From Ferruginibacter sp. (lineage in GTDB: Bacteria; Bacteroidota; Bacteroidia; Chitinophagales; Chitinophagaceae): a DNA stretch of 64,000 nt. Below, piece after piece: positions 28,733-37,462 of this stretch (position 1 is the first letter of the stretch; the number at the start of each line of letters is the position of its first letter). Made by a program: the position numbers and the translations under genes. The stretch is taken from NCBI GenBank assembly GCA_025351645.1, contig JANXVN010000290.1, positions 31,489 to 95,488 of the forward strand, in the 5' to 3' direction. The notes under the pieces are model-generated. The model searched no databases. It was not told the origin of the DNA and saw only the letters and a list, made by a program, of their open reading frames with translations.

Positions 28733-31048
28733 TCATTTTGTTTTTCCCCAACCTTTATTTGGTGCATTGCCCATCTGTAATTTTAATACACCCCCTTTTA
28801 CAATATCTGTATGGCTTATAAAGCAGTATGGGTACGGCGTTCCGTTAAGCGTGGCGCTTTGTATGTAAATGTTTTGGGCTGAATTATTTGCGGCTATAAT
28901 GGTGAAGGTTTTGCCGGTAGCATATTTCGCATCCAACCGGATGGTTACTTTACTAAACACCGGGCTTGTTAGTTCGTAGCGTAAATTACCCGCAGCTATG
29001 GGATGGAAACCGCTTGCCGCCAGCACATACCAGGCGCTCATTTGCCCTACGTCTTCATTACCTACTAAGCCTTCTACCGCATTGTGGTAAGCGCGGCTGC
29101 AGATGGCTCTCGTCCACTTTTGGGTAAGCCATGGTGCGCCTACCCTATTGAATAAAAAGGGCACATGGTGCACAGGTTCGTTCGCATGGTTGTAGTAGCC
29201 GTTCCACATCATATTTTGTGGTGTTTTTTCAAACAGGCTGGTAAGGTCTGCAACTACTTTTTCTTTGCCACCCATCAATTGCACCATACCATCTACATCG
29301 TGCGGAACAAACCATCCCTGTTGGTAGGGGTTAGATTCTATCGTACCATAATCATCTTTCATCCTTCCTTCCGCAGGCATCGGTTCCCAATTGCCCTCTT
29401 TATTTTTTGGGCGAAACCAGCCGGTGCTGCTATCGAAAATATTGCGATAGCTCTGTGCCCGTTTGCGGTACTTTATTTCGTCATCATTTTTACCTAAGGC
29501 TTTAGACAAGTCAGCAAGGCAGCTTTCAGCAAACGCATATTCCAACGTGCTGGAAATACTTATATCGGAACTAAAACCCTTATCGCCATTGCCAAATTTT
29601 TCTGTTGTATTCACTGCATATCCGTAAGCTTTAGGCACATCAAAATCACGGATGCCTTTTGCATAAGCATCGGCTATCACTGGTATGGCGGGGTTGCCTA
29701 TCATACAGCCGGTGTACGCATTTAATAACTCCCACCTTTCTAAATAATGCTTTCCGCTTTCGTCCGCCATCGTAACAAGCGAGTTTACCATATCAGTCAC
29801 TACCGTTGGGTTAATGATTGCCTGCAACGGCATCTGGCTCCTAAACACATCCCAGCCACTAAAAATAGTACGTTTGGTAAAGCTGCTGCTTTGGTGAATT
29901 TTATTATCTGCCCCAATATATTTACCGGTAACATCCTGCATAGAGCGTGGGTCTATCATGGTATGGTACAACGCAGTGTAGAATACTTTTTTCTCTTCGT
30001 CCGTACCGCCTTCTATGTTAATTTTGCCCAAGGCTTTATCCCACAATGCTATAGCTTTTTTATGCACGCCATCAAAATCCCAACCGGCAATTTCTGCAGT
30101 GAGGTTTGCTTTTGCACCTGCTATATCCGTAAAAGAAATACCAGTTTTTATAAGTACCGGTTCATTTTTAGCGGTAGTAAATTCTGTATAAAAACCCAAA
30201 TGCCTGCCTTCTTTTTGTTTAGTATTTTTAGATATAATTGCTGCGACTATGCGTTGCTGGTAGTAACTGCTTTCTACCGCTTCCCTATGCCTGTTGGCGG
30301 TATCGGGAATGTCCACACTCCACACGCCATAAATTTTTAACGGCTTGCTAAACTTTGCATAAAAGTAAACTGTATAGTTTGCCTTGCCAGCCCCATCGCC
30401 CCAGCCGCCGCCATCGGGCGTACATTTCATCCAGCCTTCAATAGTATGCTCATCTATCACTTTTACGCTTTGTAAAGAGGAGGTGCCGCCTACCCTTCTC
30501 GCTAAATCTATCTGTATGCGTGACTGCTTATTTGCCGGAAAAGTAAACCGCATGATGCCACTATGTGGTGCAGCAGTCATTTCTGCCTTTATACTTTTAT
30601 CGGTTAATTGAACGGAATAATATCCTGCTGAAGCTTGCTCGCTTTTTTTATTATAGTTGGAACGATAACCTTGCCCGCTTGTACCGAGTGTACCCGCACT
30701 TGTTTTTAATTGGCCGGTTGTTGGCATCACTAAAAAATTACCAAGGTCGCCGTACCAGCCTACACCACTCATTTGCGTGAAGGCAAAACCTTCTATACTG
30801 GTATGTTCATAGCTATAGCCAGAACCATTATCGCCGCCGGTTATAGTATTAGGACTAAGCTGTACCAAACCAAAAGGCGTTGCCGCACCCGGAAAAGTTT
30901 TGCCCAACCCATGGTAAATGCCAGCATCGCCAACACTGGTGCTGGCGCCGATAAACGGGTTTACATAGTGTGCATTATTTTGAGCCTGTGCTGCCATTGC
31001 CACTAAAGAAGCCAGCAATAACGATATCATTCTTTTTATCATTTTCAT
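28733..31048 (-). CDS. GH92 family alpha-mannosidase
   Basis: Third secreted GH92 enzyme, 771 residues from ATG 31046-31048 (MKMIKRMISLLLASLVAMAAQA signal peptide). Key stretches are YVNPFIGASTSVGDAG and GKTFPGAATPFGLVQLSPNT at the start, GYSYEHTSIEGFAFTQMSG, FSGWDVFRSQMPLQ in the barrel and GLVGNEDVGQMSAWYVLAASGFHP as the catalytic acidic block, ending with the GH92 C-terminal strands (FTIIAANNSAQNIYIQSA). It lies 137 bases upstream of the next GH92 gene, with a REP-like palindrome between. Seventeen further in-frame codons upstream belong to the preceding glycosidase relic. Confidence 0.93.
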   Translation of the reverse strand: MKMIKRMISLLLASLVAMAAQAQNNAHYVNPFIGASTSVGDAGIYHGLGKTFPGAATPFGLVQLSPNTITGGDNGSGYSYEHTSIEGFAFTQMSGVGWYGDLGNFLVMPTTGQLKTSAGTLGTSGQGYRSNYNKKSEQASAGYYSVQLTDKSIKAEMTAAPHSGIMRFTFPANKQSRIQIDLARRVGGTSSLQSVKVIDEHTIEGWMKCTPDGGGWGDGAGKANYTVYFYAKFSKPLKIYGVWSVDIPDTANRHREAVESSYYQQRIVAAIISKNTKQKEGRHLGFYTEFTTAKNEPVLIKTGISFTDIAGAKANLTAEIAGWDFDGVHKKAIALWDKALGKINIEGGTDEEKKVFYTALYHTMIDPRSMQDVTGKYIGADNKIHQSSSFTKRTIFSGWDVFRSQMPLQAIINPTVVTDMVNSLVTMADESGKHYLERWELLNAYTGCMIGNPAIPVIADAYAKGIRDFDVPKAYGYAVNTTEKFGNGDKGFSSDISISSTLEYAFAESCLADLSKALGKNDDEIKYRKRAQSYRNIFDSSTGWFRPKNKEGNWEPMPAEGRMKDDYGTIESNPYQQGWFVPHDVDGMVQLMGGKEKVVADLTSLFEKTPQNMMWNGYYNHANEPVHHVPFLFNRVGAPWLTQKWTRAICSRAYHNAVEGLVGNEDVGQMSAWYVLAASGFHPIAAGNLRYELTSPVFSKVTIRLDAKYATGKTFTIIAANNSAQNIYIQSATLNGTPYPYCFISHTDIVKGGVLKLQMGNAPNKGWGKTK

Positions 31049-31400
31049 CTTGTAAAGATAAAACTTTAAAATTTTTAAGCCATATGGTGCGTACCCCAAA
31101 TTTTGGAGTAGTAAAGTTTATCCTCATTTTTTTTGATTGATTCTTTATCGGCACTAAATGCTGTTTTGTGGTGCCGTTTAATGCTATTAAATCGACGCTT
31201 ACAGCAGTACCATCAAAAGTTATTTGCTGGTTGGCCGAAGTATTTTGTGGGTTAAACAACCTTACTATTAAATCATTGCTTTCCATCAGGCTTGGCTTAA
31301 ATACTAAGCCTTGTTTTTTTGAGCTCCTTTTAGTAATTACACCACTGTTCTTTTTTATTGGCCCATTGCTATTGTACCCATGTAAGCAAGTCCCTAATTT
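30975..31400 (-). pseudogene. Glycoside-hydrolase C-terminal relic (GH38-like)
   Basis: An open minus-strand frame from about 31400 down to 30975 shows LHGYNSNGPIKKNSGVI, then QGLVFKPSLMESNDLIVRLFNPQ, FDGTAVSVDLIALNG and FGVRTIWLKNFKVLSL. This order (a substituted beta-domain, ND-LIVRLFNP, then a final F-x-VRTIWL strand) resembles the C-terminal beta-domain of GH38 alpha-mannosidases. The front end runs into the 3' part of the epimerase gene in another frame, and the tail overlaps the start of the GH92 gene, so no catalytic domain remains. The family call rests on pattern only. A short internal ATG (31284-31286) could still be translated. Confidence 0.4.
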
Positions 31401-32172
31401 TAAATGTGTACTTCAATAGCTTTCCGGTATTGATACTGTCAACAATTTTCCATGTTGTTTTGCCGGAAATAAATGAAGGTATGGCCAGGCCTGATTTTTT
31501 TGATGCGGCTGTATAGAAGGCTTTTTTTGTTGGATGGCTGGGAGCAACGGCATTGATGAGTTCAATTTCAATATCGGATGAAATAATACTTTCCGTAATG
31601 CCGATACAATCATCCAAATGAATAAGGTTAACTGGTGCATCGCCGTTGGGGATATTTGATTTTCCGGCAAAGAAATTACCTGGGTCTCGGCCGGGGCCAA
31701 TTAGTCCGCCGAAGCGGATGATAGTTGTTGAAAATGTAAGCTGTGCTTGCAACAATTTTTCTGCCTGTAATAATAATTTGCCCGAAACCGTTACTGGGGT
31801 TGGCTTTGTATCTTCATCTACGGGTGCGCATGGTTCGCCGTATGCACTGATTGAACTTATAAAAATCACTTTCTTTATTTTGAACTGTTTTATTAAACCT
31901 ATAGTCGTGCCTATTTGTGCTAGGTATTTTTGGCCATCATTTATCCTGACGTTGTTTGCAATAACAAGGATGTTGCACGTAAAAAACAACGGGTCGATAA
32001 CGCTGGTTTCTGGAGACGAAATATCAATAAGATAAGCAGGGATATTACCTGATTTTAGCACCGGCAATTTTATTGGTGAAGTCGTTGAGCCTTTTACTTC
32101 AAAGCCTTTGCTAAGGAGAGATTTTGCGAGAGGCTGCCCAAACCAGCCGCAGCCTAATATGCTTACTACCAT
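31369..32172 (-). CDS. NAD-dependent epimerase/dehydratase, YeeZ-like
   Basis: Rossmann-fold protein of 267 residues starting at ATG 32170-32172. MVVSILGCGWFGQPLAKSLLSKG is the nucleotide-binding GxGxxG motif in the variant GCGWFG of the YeeZ-like SDR group; VIFISSISAYGEP and RFGGLIGPGRDPG follow in the order expected for this group. The catalytic YxxxK of classical extended SDRs is not obvious, so the reaction is uncertain. Nine further codons upstream are open but precede the Rossmann strand. The 3' end overlaps the glycosidase relic in another frame. Confidence 0.82.
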   Translation of the reverse strand: MVVSILGCGWFGQPLAKSLLSKGFEVKGSTTSPIKLPVLKSGNIPAYLIDISSPETSVIDPLFFTCNILVIANNVRINDGQKYLAQIGTTIGLIKQFKIKKVIFISSISAYGEPCAPVDEDTKPTPVTVSGKLLLQAEKLLQAQLTFSTTIIRFGGLIGPGRDPGNFFAGKSNIPNGDAPVNLIHLDDCIGITESIISSDIEIELINAVAPSHPTKKAFYTAASKKSGLAIPSFISGKTTWKIVDSINTGKLLKYTFKIRDLLTWVQ

Positions 32173-32199
32173 AAATACCAGAAGATTTTTGAAGTACAA

Positions 32200-32503
32200 A
32201 ATTGACTAAAGATCCTGACAATATATTGTTGTATTTTATTTAGGCGAATATTTAAATACGTTTAGGTATAGCAGGATGGCTTATTGGGCCAACCAGGAAA
32301 TAAGCACGGATTAATATGGAACCTGCTCCTGCTGGTACACTTTTTTTACTGAATTGTTTTATAAAATAACTGATATTCTAAGGCGCTGCAACTGTGGGGC
32401 AGTTATTGCTGAGCCAACACAAAAACCACATTGAAAACAAATGTACAATACTTTGTTTGGTACTTAAAGTTTGCTGTATGTATCAGGCTACCAGCTGTTT
32501 CCG
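32200..32503. other. Intergenic region without recognised gene
   Basis: Between the epimerase start and the broken VOC gene. A small hairpin AACTG-TGGGG-CAGTT lies near 32388. No conserved frame or clear promoter was seen. Confidence 0.5.
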
Positions 32504-32899
32504 TTAAGCAAATTTCTTAATAGCTTCAGGGCTTACTGGTGTGAAGAAGTTGATTAAATTACCATCCGGGTCACGAAATAACAATGAACGGTTTCCCCAT
32601 GGCATTGTTGTCGGCTTCTGCACAATCTTACTGGCCAAATCTTTAATCCGCTCATAATCGTCATCCACATTTTCAAAAAGGAATTCTATGATAACGCTTT
32701 TGTTTGCGGCTGGCTGAGCAACCCCTTCCCCAAAAAAAGCTACTGTCTGGGTGCTTCCAATGGCGAGGGTGAAAGAACTGGTAACTATCTCTGCGAAGTC
32801 GTCTGTGGCCTACTTTGCAATTATACCAGTTGCTTTTTCAAAAAAACTGACTAAAGTTTTGATGTCGGCTGTAATAATCCTTAATGATACTAATTTCAT
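32504..32899 (-). pseudogene. VOC-family (glyoxalase/bleomycin-resistance) protein with in-frame TAG
   Basis: From ATG 32897-32899 the frame reads MKLVSLRIITADIKTLVSFF and EKATGIIAK, then TAG at 32810-32812 (codon 30), then without shift ATDDFAEIVTSSFTLAIGST, VIIEFLFENVDDDYERI, MPWGNRSLLFRDPDGNLINFFTP to TAA at 32504-32506. The full frame is 131 codons, normal for a single-module VOC protein, and the FRDPDGN metal-binding end is intact. Relatives have Tyr or Trp at the stop position, so a single point change is the likely cause. Downstream translation has no good start. It pairs with the adjacent YafY-type regulator, also broken by one TAG. Confidence 0.82.
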
Positions 32900-32955
32900 T
32901 TTTCTTTTGTTTTAATTGTTGATGAATTAATGGATAAGGCAAAAGTAAACTGGCA

Positions 32956-33687
32956 CTATGACAAACGTATGTCAGGGGTTATAAAAAAAATTTCTTTACT
33001 ATCAAGGTATTCTTTTAGGGTTAGTTTATGCGGTGTGAAGCTTACATCAGGAGAATCAATTTTCAATATCCTATCCAAACGGAACATCCTGTAATCCTTC
33101 CGTAGCCTGCAGTAGGCAATAACGGCCCAACTCTTTTGCAGGCTGTAATACAAAGCAAATGGCTCTATGCTCCGTTTTGTTTTTTCTTTTTTGCCTTCTG
33201 ACTGATAAAAGATATACAGGACCTTAAAAGTTGTCTATGCGGTTTGAATCAAGGACAAAGAATTACTCGTGTTTGTATTTGGCAGGGCAGGGCTAACAGC
33301 AATCCTTTTGGAATGTAAATCTGCTTTTTCATTTGTTGAATATAATAGCACGGCCTTTATTTTATTTACCGCTTCGGTATATTCTTTTATGAGAGAACTA
33401 TCTCTATTTTTGAGCACTAATTGTTCAACAGTGATTAAAGCATTTGCCTCGTTTTCAGTAAACATAACTGGAGAAATCCTGTATCCATCCATTAATAAAT
33501 AGCCTTTACCGTCTTTTATTAATACAGGCACCCCCGCCTTCTCCAATGCTTTAATATCCCTATAAATCGTCCTGATACTTACCCCGAATTTTTTAGCAAG
33601 CGTTGTAGAAGTTAATATCCTTTTCGTTTGCAGCTGGGTTAAAATTGCAGTAAGGCGTGAGAGGCGTTTTGTATTGTTTTCGTTCAT
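32956..33687 (-). pseudogene. YafY/WYL-type transcriptional regulator with in-frame TAG
   Basis: Translation from ATG 33685-33687 gives a DeoR-like HTH (RLTAILTQLQTKRILTSTTL, FGVSIRTIYRDIKALEKAGVPV) and the middle segment DGYRISPVMFTENEANAL. A TAG follows at 33235-33237 after LIQTA. The same frame continues with TTFKVLYIFYQSEGKK, RSIEPFALYYSLQKSWAVIAYC, RLRKDYRMFRLDRI, the body of the WYL ligand-sensing domain, to the stop at 32956. The 150-residue N-terminal product would bind DNA but lack most of the WYL domain. No frameshift is present, so a single nonsense change explains it. Its likely target is the neighbouring VOC gene. Confidence 0.85.
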
Positions 33688-34552
33688 TATTTTGCCTGGA
33701 TTTTATGTAGGATAGCTGGGGCTATAACCTTGCCATCATTTTTAAAGCCTTTACAATGGAAGCAGTAGAGAATTAGTGCATCGACAAGAATACCTTTTTG
33801 AAAACCAAGTATACATTTTATGTTTTTACAAACAGGTTACCCCCTGGGATAAAATACACTATCTTATTTTGCTTCAAAGAGATTATCTCGCTGGGGAAAA
33901 ATACAAATTCAACATATAGTTAACAAGCGGCCTATGGGGTTAAACAAAACGAAAATTTGAACTCTACATTCTTAGGTGAGCCTTTGTACAAAACAGCAGG
34001 CACCTACAAAATAAATATTCCGAAGGGCTAGCCTTGATATGCGCCGTAGGCGCTACCTGTTTGTAACAATAAAATACAAAATTGGCAAATATTGCATAGC
34101 AGTTACCCTTTGTTAGTGGCGTACCTACACACTTTTATTACCCTGCATTTTCGGCTACAAACAGGGTAAGCCCGAGGGGCATAAAACTAAACGAAAATTT
34201 GAAATGCAATCTAAATAACCTAATCATAATTTGCGGCTAATAAACAAGCCCCTTCTTCCCTTCAACCATTTTGCTTTTACAACAACCAATACTGCCCGGT
34301 ACGAAGCGTAAGGGATAGTAGCGAAAATCCTTTTTTTGTCGGGCCGCCCGCAAAAAAAGATTGTAGCGAATAGCCCGGCCCCATTGCCGCAGCGGCTTTG
34401 GGGTACGCACTAATTGCTATGCTAAAAATATTTTGAATTTGTTTACTTCCAAGTAAATTATCAGGCTAATGATTGTAATATTTAAGAGCTTATATTTTGC
34501 CGCCGTTAAGGTATGCTTGTAAGCAAACCTATATGCCGGAGCCTTGTACGTT
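33688..34552. repeat. Long intergenic region with degenerate palindromic repeats
   Basis: About 865 bp without an intact gene. It holds at least three copies of a TACAAACAGG-type repeat (plus 33828-33855, minus about 34048-34075, plus 34154-34182), each followed by a G/C hairpin and an AT tail; the middle copy has GCGCC-GTA-GGCGC. A second word, AACGAAAATTTGAA, occurs twice (near 33950 and 34190). At 34330-34359 CTTTTTTTGTCGGG and CCCGCAAAAAAAG form a long inverted repeat flanked by GTAGCGAA words. This looks like an accumulation site for small dispersed elements. Confidence 0.6.
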
Positions 34553-37324
34553 TCATTGCTGCATAGGCTTAAAAGCTATTAATTTTTCTTTACCAGAAAA
34601 AGTATATACGCCTGCGGGAAGCTCGAAAAGCTGATAGCCATTTTGATAGCCCGCCTTTGTGGCCCATGCAGAAGAAACTTTTATTTGAGTACTATCATCA
34701 GCTGGAAAATAAACAGTTGCTGCGGTATTTGGTGGAACCGTTATGTCAAGATAAAGATTGCCTGCCTTTTTTTGCCAGCCAGATTTTATTAAGCCGGAAG
34801 GCGAATTAAAAGTTGCTTTGCTCCAGGTAACTGTACTGTTGGCGAAGCTTGGCGGGCGTACAATAAAACTGCGGAAACCTATGGTACCAGGCTTTTTTCT
34901 TATACCTGAAAACCCATCAATGTACCAGGCACCGGGATATAAATAAGAGCTGTGCAAAAGCGAGTGGCCGGGCAAATCTTTTTCCCACATTTCCCAGATG
35001 CTGGTGGCACCGCTGGCTTTCATGTATCCCCAGCCGGGGTAGTCTGTTTGCATCGTCATCGAGTACAGCAGGTCGTCCCTTCCCTCGTTCCTTAACAATT
35101 TAAACAGCATTGCACCACCGGTTATGCCAACATGGATATGGCCATTGCGCACTACCAAAATTTCTTTTTCAAGCCGTTGCATAACAGCAGCCCTTTCTGA
35201 AGCTGGAGGGATATCAGCCAGCAATGCGGCTGCAAGGTTGCCCATTGAACTATCGGAGTAACTATGGTCGTTGGGATTGTAATATTTTTGTTGGATGGCG
35301 GTTGCAGATTCATTGGCTTGCTGCGCCCATAATTTTGCCTCCGCATCTTTTCCGATTACCCTTGCAATTTTTGCGGCCGTCCTTAAATTGTATACGCGGT
35401 AACAATTATTGAAACAGCTATTTTGCGGCTTGCCGTTGTTCATGCCTTCTGCGTTGGCGTTGGGCCAAAGCCAGTCTCCTAAAAAATCCCAGGTACCTCC
35501 GAAGCGTACCAGCAGGTTATTTTTTACATGAGAACTTAAGAATGCCAGCCAGCCTTTTATCAAATTAAAATTGGTTTCCAGTATCCTTGTATCGCCCTCT
35601 TGCTGGTACATGGACCAGGGAAGCGTTACGCAGATGCCACCCCAGCCCGGGCCACCACCGCCCTGCAATGTAGGGGCTGTGTGCGGCAAAATACCATCAT
35701 CGGCATTGCCGCCATAATTTAAAGAATCCATTGCTTTTGTCCCCTGCACATCGCGCCAGTCTTCCATCCACTTTGTATAAAAAGCACCAAGCTTATAATT
35801 GAACATGCCCGTTTCTGAAGTAGCATGCGCATCGCCGCCATAACCCAGGCGTTCCCGCTGCGGACAATCGACCACATAACCACCAAGCGATAAGTTTTCA
35901 AAATTCCATTTTACTTTATCGTATATCCAGTTTTGTAAAGTATCGGAGCAGGTAAAAGTAGCAGCGTCTTCATAAGCGGTACGGGCAACCCAACCATGTA
36001 TATCAGCCAGGGCAGGCTTTTTCTTTAGGCCCTTGATTGTGATCCATCTACCAGAACTATAATTGAAACGGTTTTTAAAAACACCTGTTCCTGTACGCCC
36101 AATAATAAAGGCGCTGTGTATGTCAAAAGTCATGTCTTCTTTTTCCCTTTCAGAAAACAGCAGCTCAATGCGTTGGCCAGGCATGCCTTTTAGTTTAATG
36201 GCTGTGCAACCTGCAAAGTTTACGCCCATGTCCACCCTGAAGGATCCATCTGGCCTGGATTGTATACTTGCCGCATTTATTTTATGGTACAATTTATTTG
36301 GCTCTACCATTTGAGCAGAAAGGATCAATGATGGATGATATGCCGTAGCATTTTTCCAATTTTTATCATCAAGGCTAAGTAAGTCCCATCCGGCAATTTC
36401 CTGCGTAGCATCCCATAATTCTCCCCCCATATGGCCAAACGACCAGGAGCCCAAAAGCTTGTTGGGGCTTGGGTGCGTTTTCCAGCTATCATCGCTTTGT
36501 ATGCGCAAGGATGGTGTTGCTAAACTGGCATCATAAACATCTGCCTGCGCAATAAAAATTGGTGAGCGTGGCTTATCATCGCTTGCATAAGATTGGTAGA
36601 TAGACCAGGATGTACCTAGCCATACACCGATTATATTTTTGCCTGGCTTTAATGCTGTGCTGATATTGTAAGTAATATACCGTGCCCTTTTTAAATGGTT
36701 GCTTACGCAAGGCGATAGCACATTTTCCGTAATTTTTTTGCCATTTACATACAACTCATGAAAGCCTATAGAGGCTAAAAACAGCATTGCTTTTACAGGT
36801 TGCTTTTTACAATAAAAACTTTTGCGGAACCAGGGGCCTGCCATGCTGCAATCGATTTGCTTAGGGTTTTGTACGTCACCGCTTCCTATCCATTTGGCCG
36901 ACCAGTTTGCAGCTTCTAAAAGCCCGGTGCTCCAATGCGCCGTTTTGCTCCATGCCGATGTTTTTCCCGCTTCGTCTTTTGTACAAACTTTCCAGTAATA
37001 AGTTTTATCGGATACAATGGGCTTGCCTTTGTAAACAATTTGTTGCATGGCATCGGCGGCCACCCAGCCAGTGTTCCAGCAATCGCCCTTATCCGCATTT
37101 ACATTTTTTATAGAGGTGCTTACCAGTATTTTATACGCTTTTTGCAATTGCCCGTATTGATGCAGGTTTTTTGCAGCCAATGCCCAGCTTAGCCTTGGCG
37201 CCACTTCATCAATACCTTCCGGATCAGCAAGGTATTCGCACCGCAAATTTTGAGGATGGATGCTGCTTTGCGCACGTAAGGAAGAAGGCTGCCACAAAGA
37301 AAGAAGCAGTATAATTTTTTTCAT
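34553..37324 (-). CDS. GH78 alpha-L-rhamnosidase
   Basis: Secreted inverting alpha-L-rhamnosidase of 923 residues with a signal peptide (MKKIILLLSLWQPSSLRA). Domain order is that of Bacteroidota GH78: an N-terminal Ig-like domain starting LRCEYLADPEGIDEVAPRLSW, two beta-sandwich domains with WSAKWIGSG, FRKSFYCKKQPVKAML and ASIGFHELYVNGKKI, the (alpha/alpha)6 barrel with VVDCPQRERLGYGGDAHATSE (the acidic catalytic region) and TDYPGWGYM, TSIWEMWE, HSSYLYPGAWYIDGFSGI, then a C-terminal beta-sandwich. It stands alone. The target is a rhamnose-containing plant or microbial glycan; no SusCD pair is nearby. Confidence 0.94.
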   Translation of the reverse strand: MKKIILLLSLWQPSSLRAQSSIHPQNLRCEYLADPEGIDEVAPRLSWALAAKNLHQYGQLQKAYKILVSTSIKNVNADKGDCWNTGWVAADAMQQIVYKGKPIVSDKTYYWKVCTKDEAGKTSAWSKTAHWSTGLLEAANWSAKWIGSGDVQNPKQIDCSMAGPWFRKSFYCKKQPVKAMLFLASIGFHELYVNGKKITENVLSPCVSNHLKRARYITYNISTALKPGKNIIGVWLGTSWSIYQSYASDDKPRSPIFIAQADVYDASLATPSLRIQSDDSWKTHPSPNKLLGSWSFGHMGGELWDATQEIAGWDLLSLDDKNWKNATAYHPSLILSAQMVEPNKLYHKINAASIQSRPDGSFRVDMGVNFAGCTAIKLKGMPGQRIELLFSEREKEDMTFDIHSAFIIGRTGTGVFKNRFNYSSGRWITIKGLKKKPALADIHGWVARTAYEDAATFTCSDTLQNWIYDKVKWNFENLSLGGYVVDCPQRERLGYGGDAHATSETGMFNYKLGAFYTKWMEDWRDVQGTKAMDSLNYGGNADDGILPHTAPTLQGGGGPGWGGICVTLPWSMYQQEGDTRILETNFNLIKGWLAFLSSHVKNNLLVRFGGTWDFLGDWLWPNANAEGMNNGKPQNSCFNNCYRVYNLRTAAKIARVIGKDAEAKLWAQQANESATAIQQKYYNPNDHSYSDSSMGNLAAALLADIPPASERAAVMQRLEKEILVVRNGHIHVGITGGAMLFKLLRNEGRDDLLYSMTMQTDYPGWGYMKASGATSIWEMWEKDLPGHSLLHSSYLYPGAWYIDGFSGIRKKPGTIGFRSFIVRPPSFANSTVTWSKATFNSPSGLIKSGWQKKAGNLYLDITVPPNTAATVYFPADDSTQIKVSSAWATKAGYQNGYQLFELPAGVYTFSGKEKLIAFKPMQQ

Positions 37325-37462
37325 TTGGCTGATTTTATTTAAAGCTGTTTATTTTAATAAGCCTGTGTCTGTTGAGTGGCAACCAGTAAGTTACAAACTG
37401 CCTTGTGCCTGCCACAGGTTTAGAAATAAAAGATACAGTATTAATTGAGGAGGAACTTAAAC

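Noticed and set aside
29747..30340. A 197-codon open frame on the plus strand.
   Set aside because: It is wholly antisense to the third GH92 gene, whose minus-strand product has clear family motifs; composition (many Phe, His, Tyr) is that of a shadow frame.
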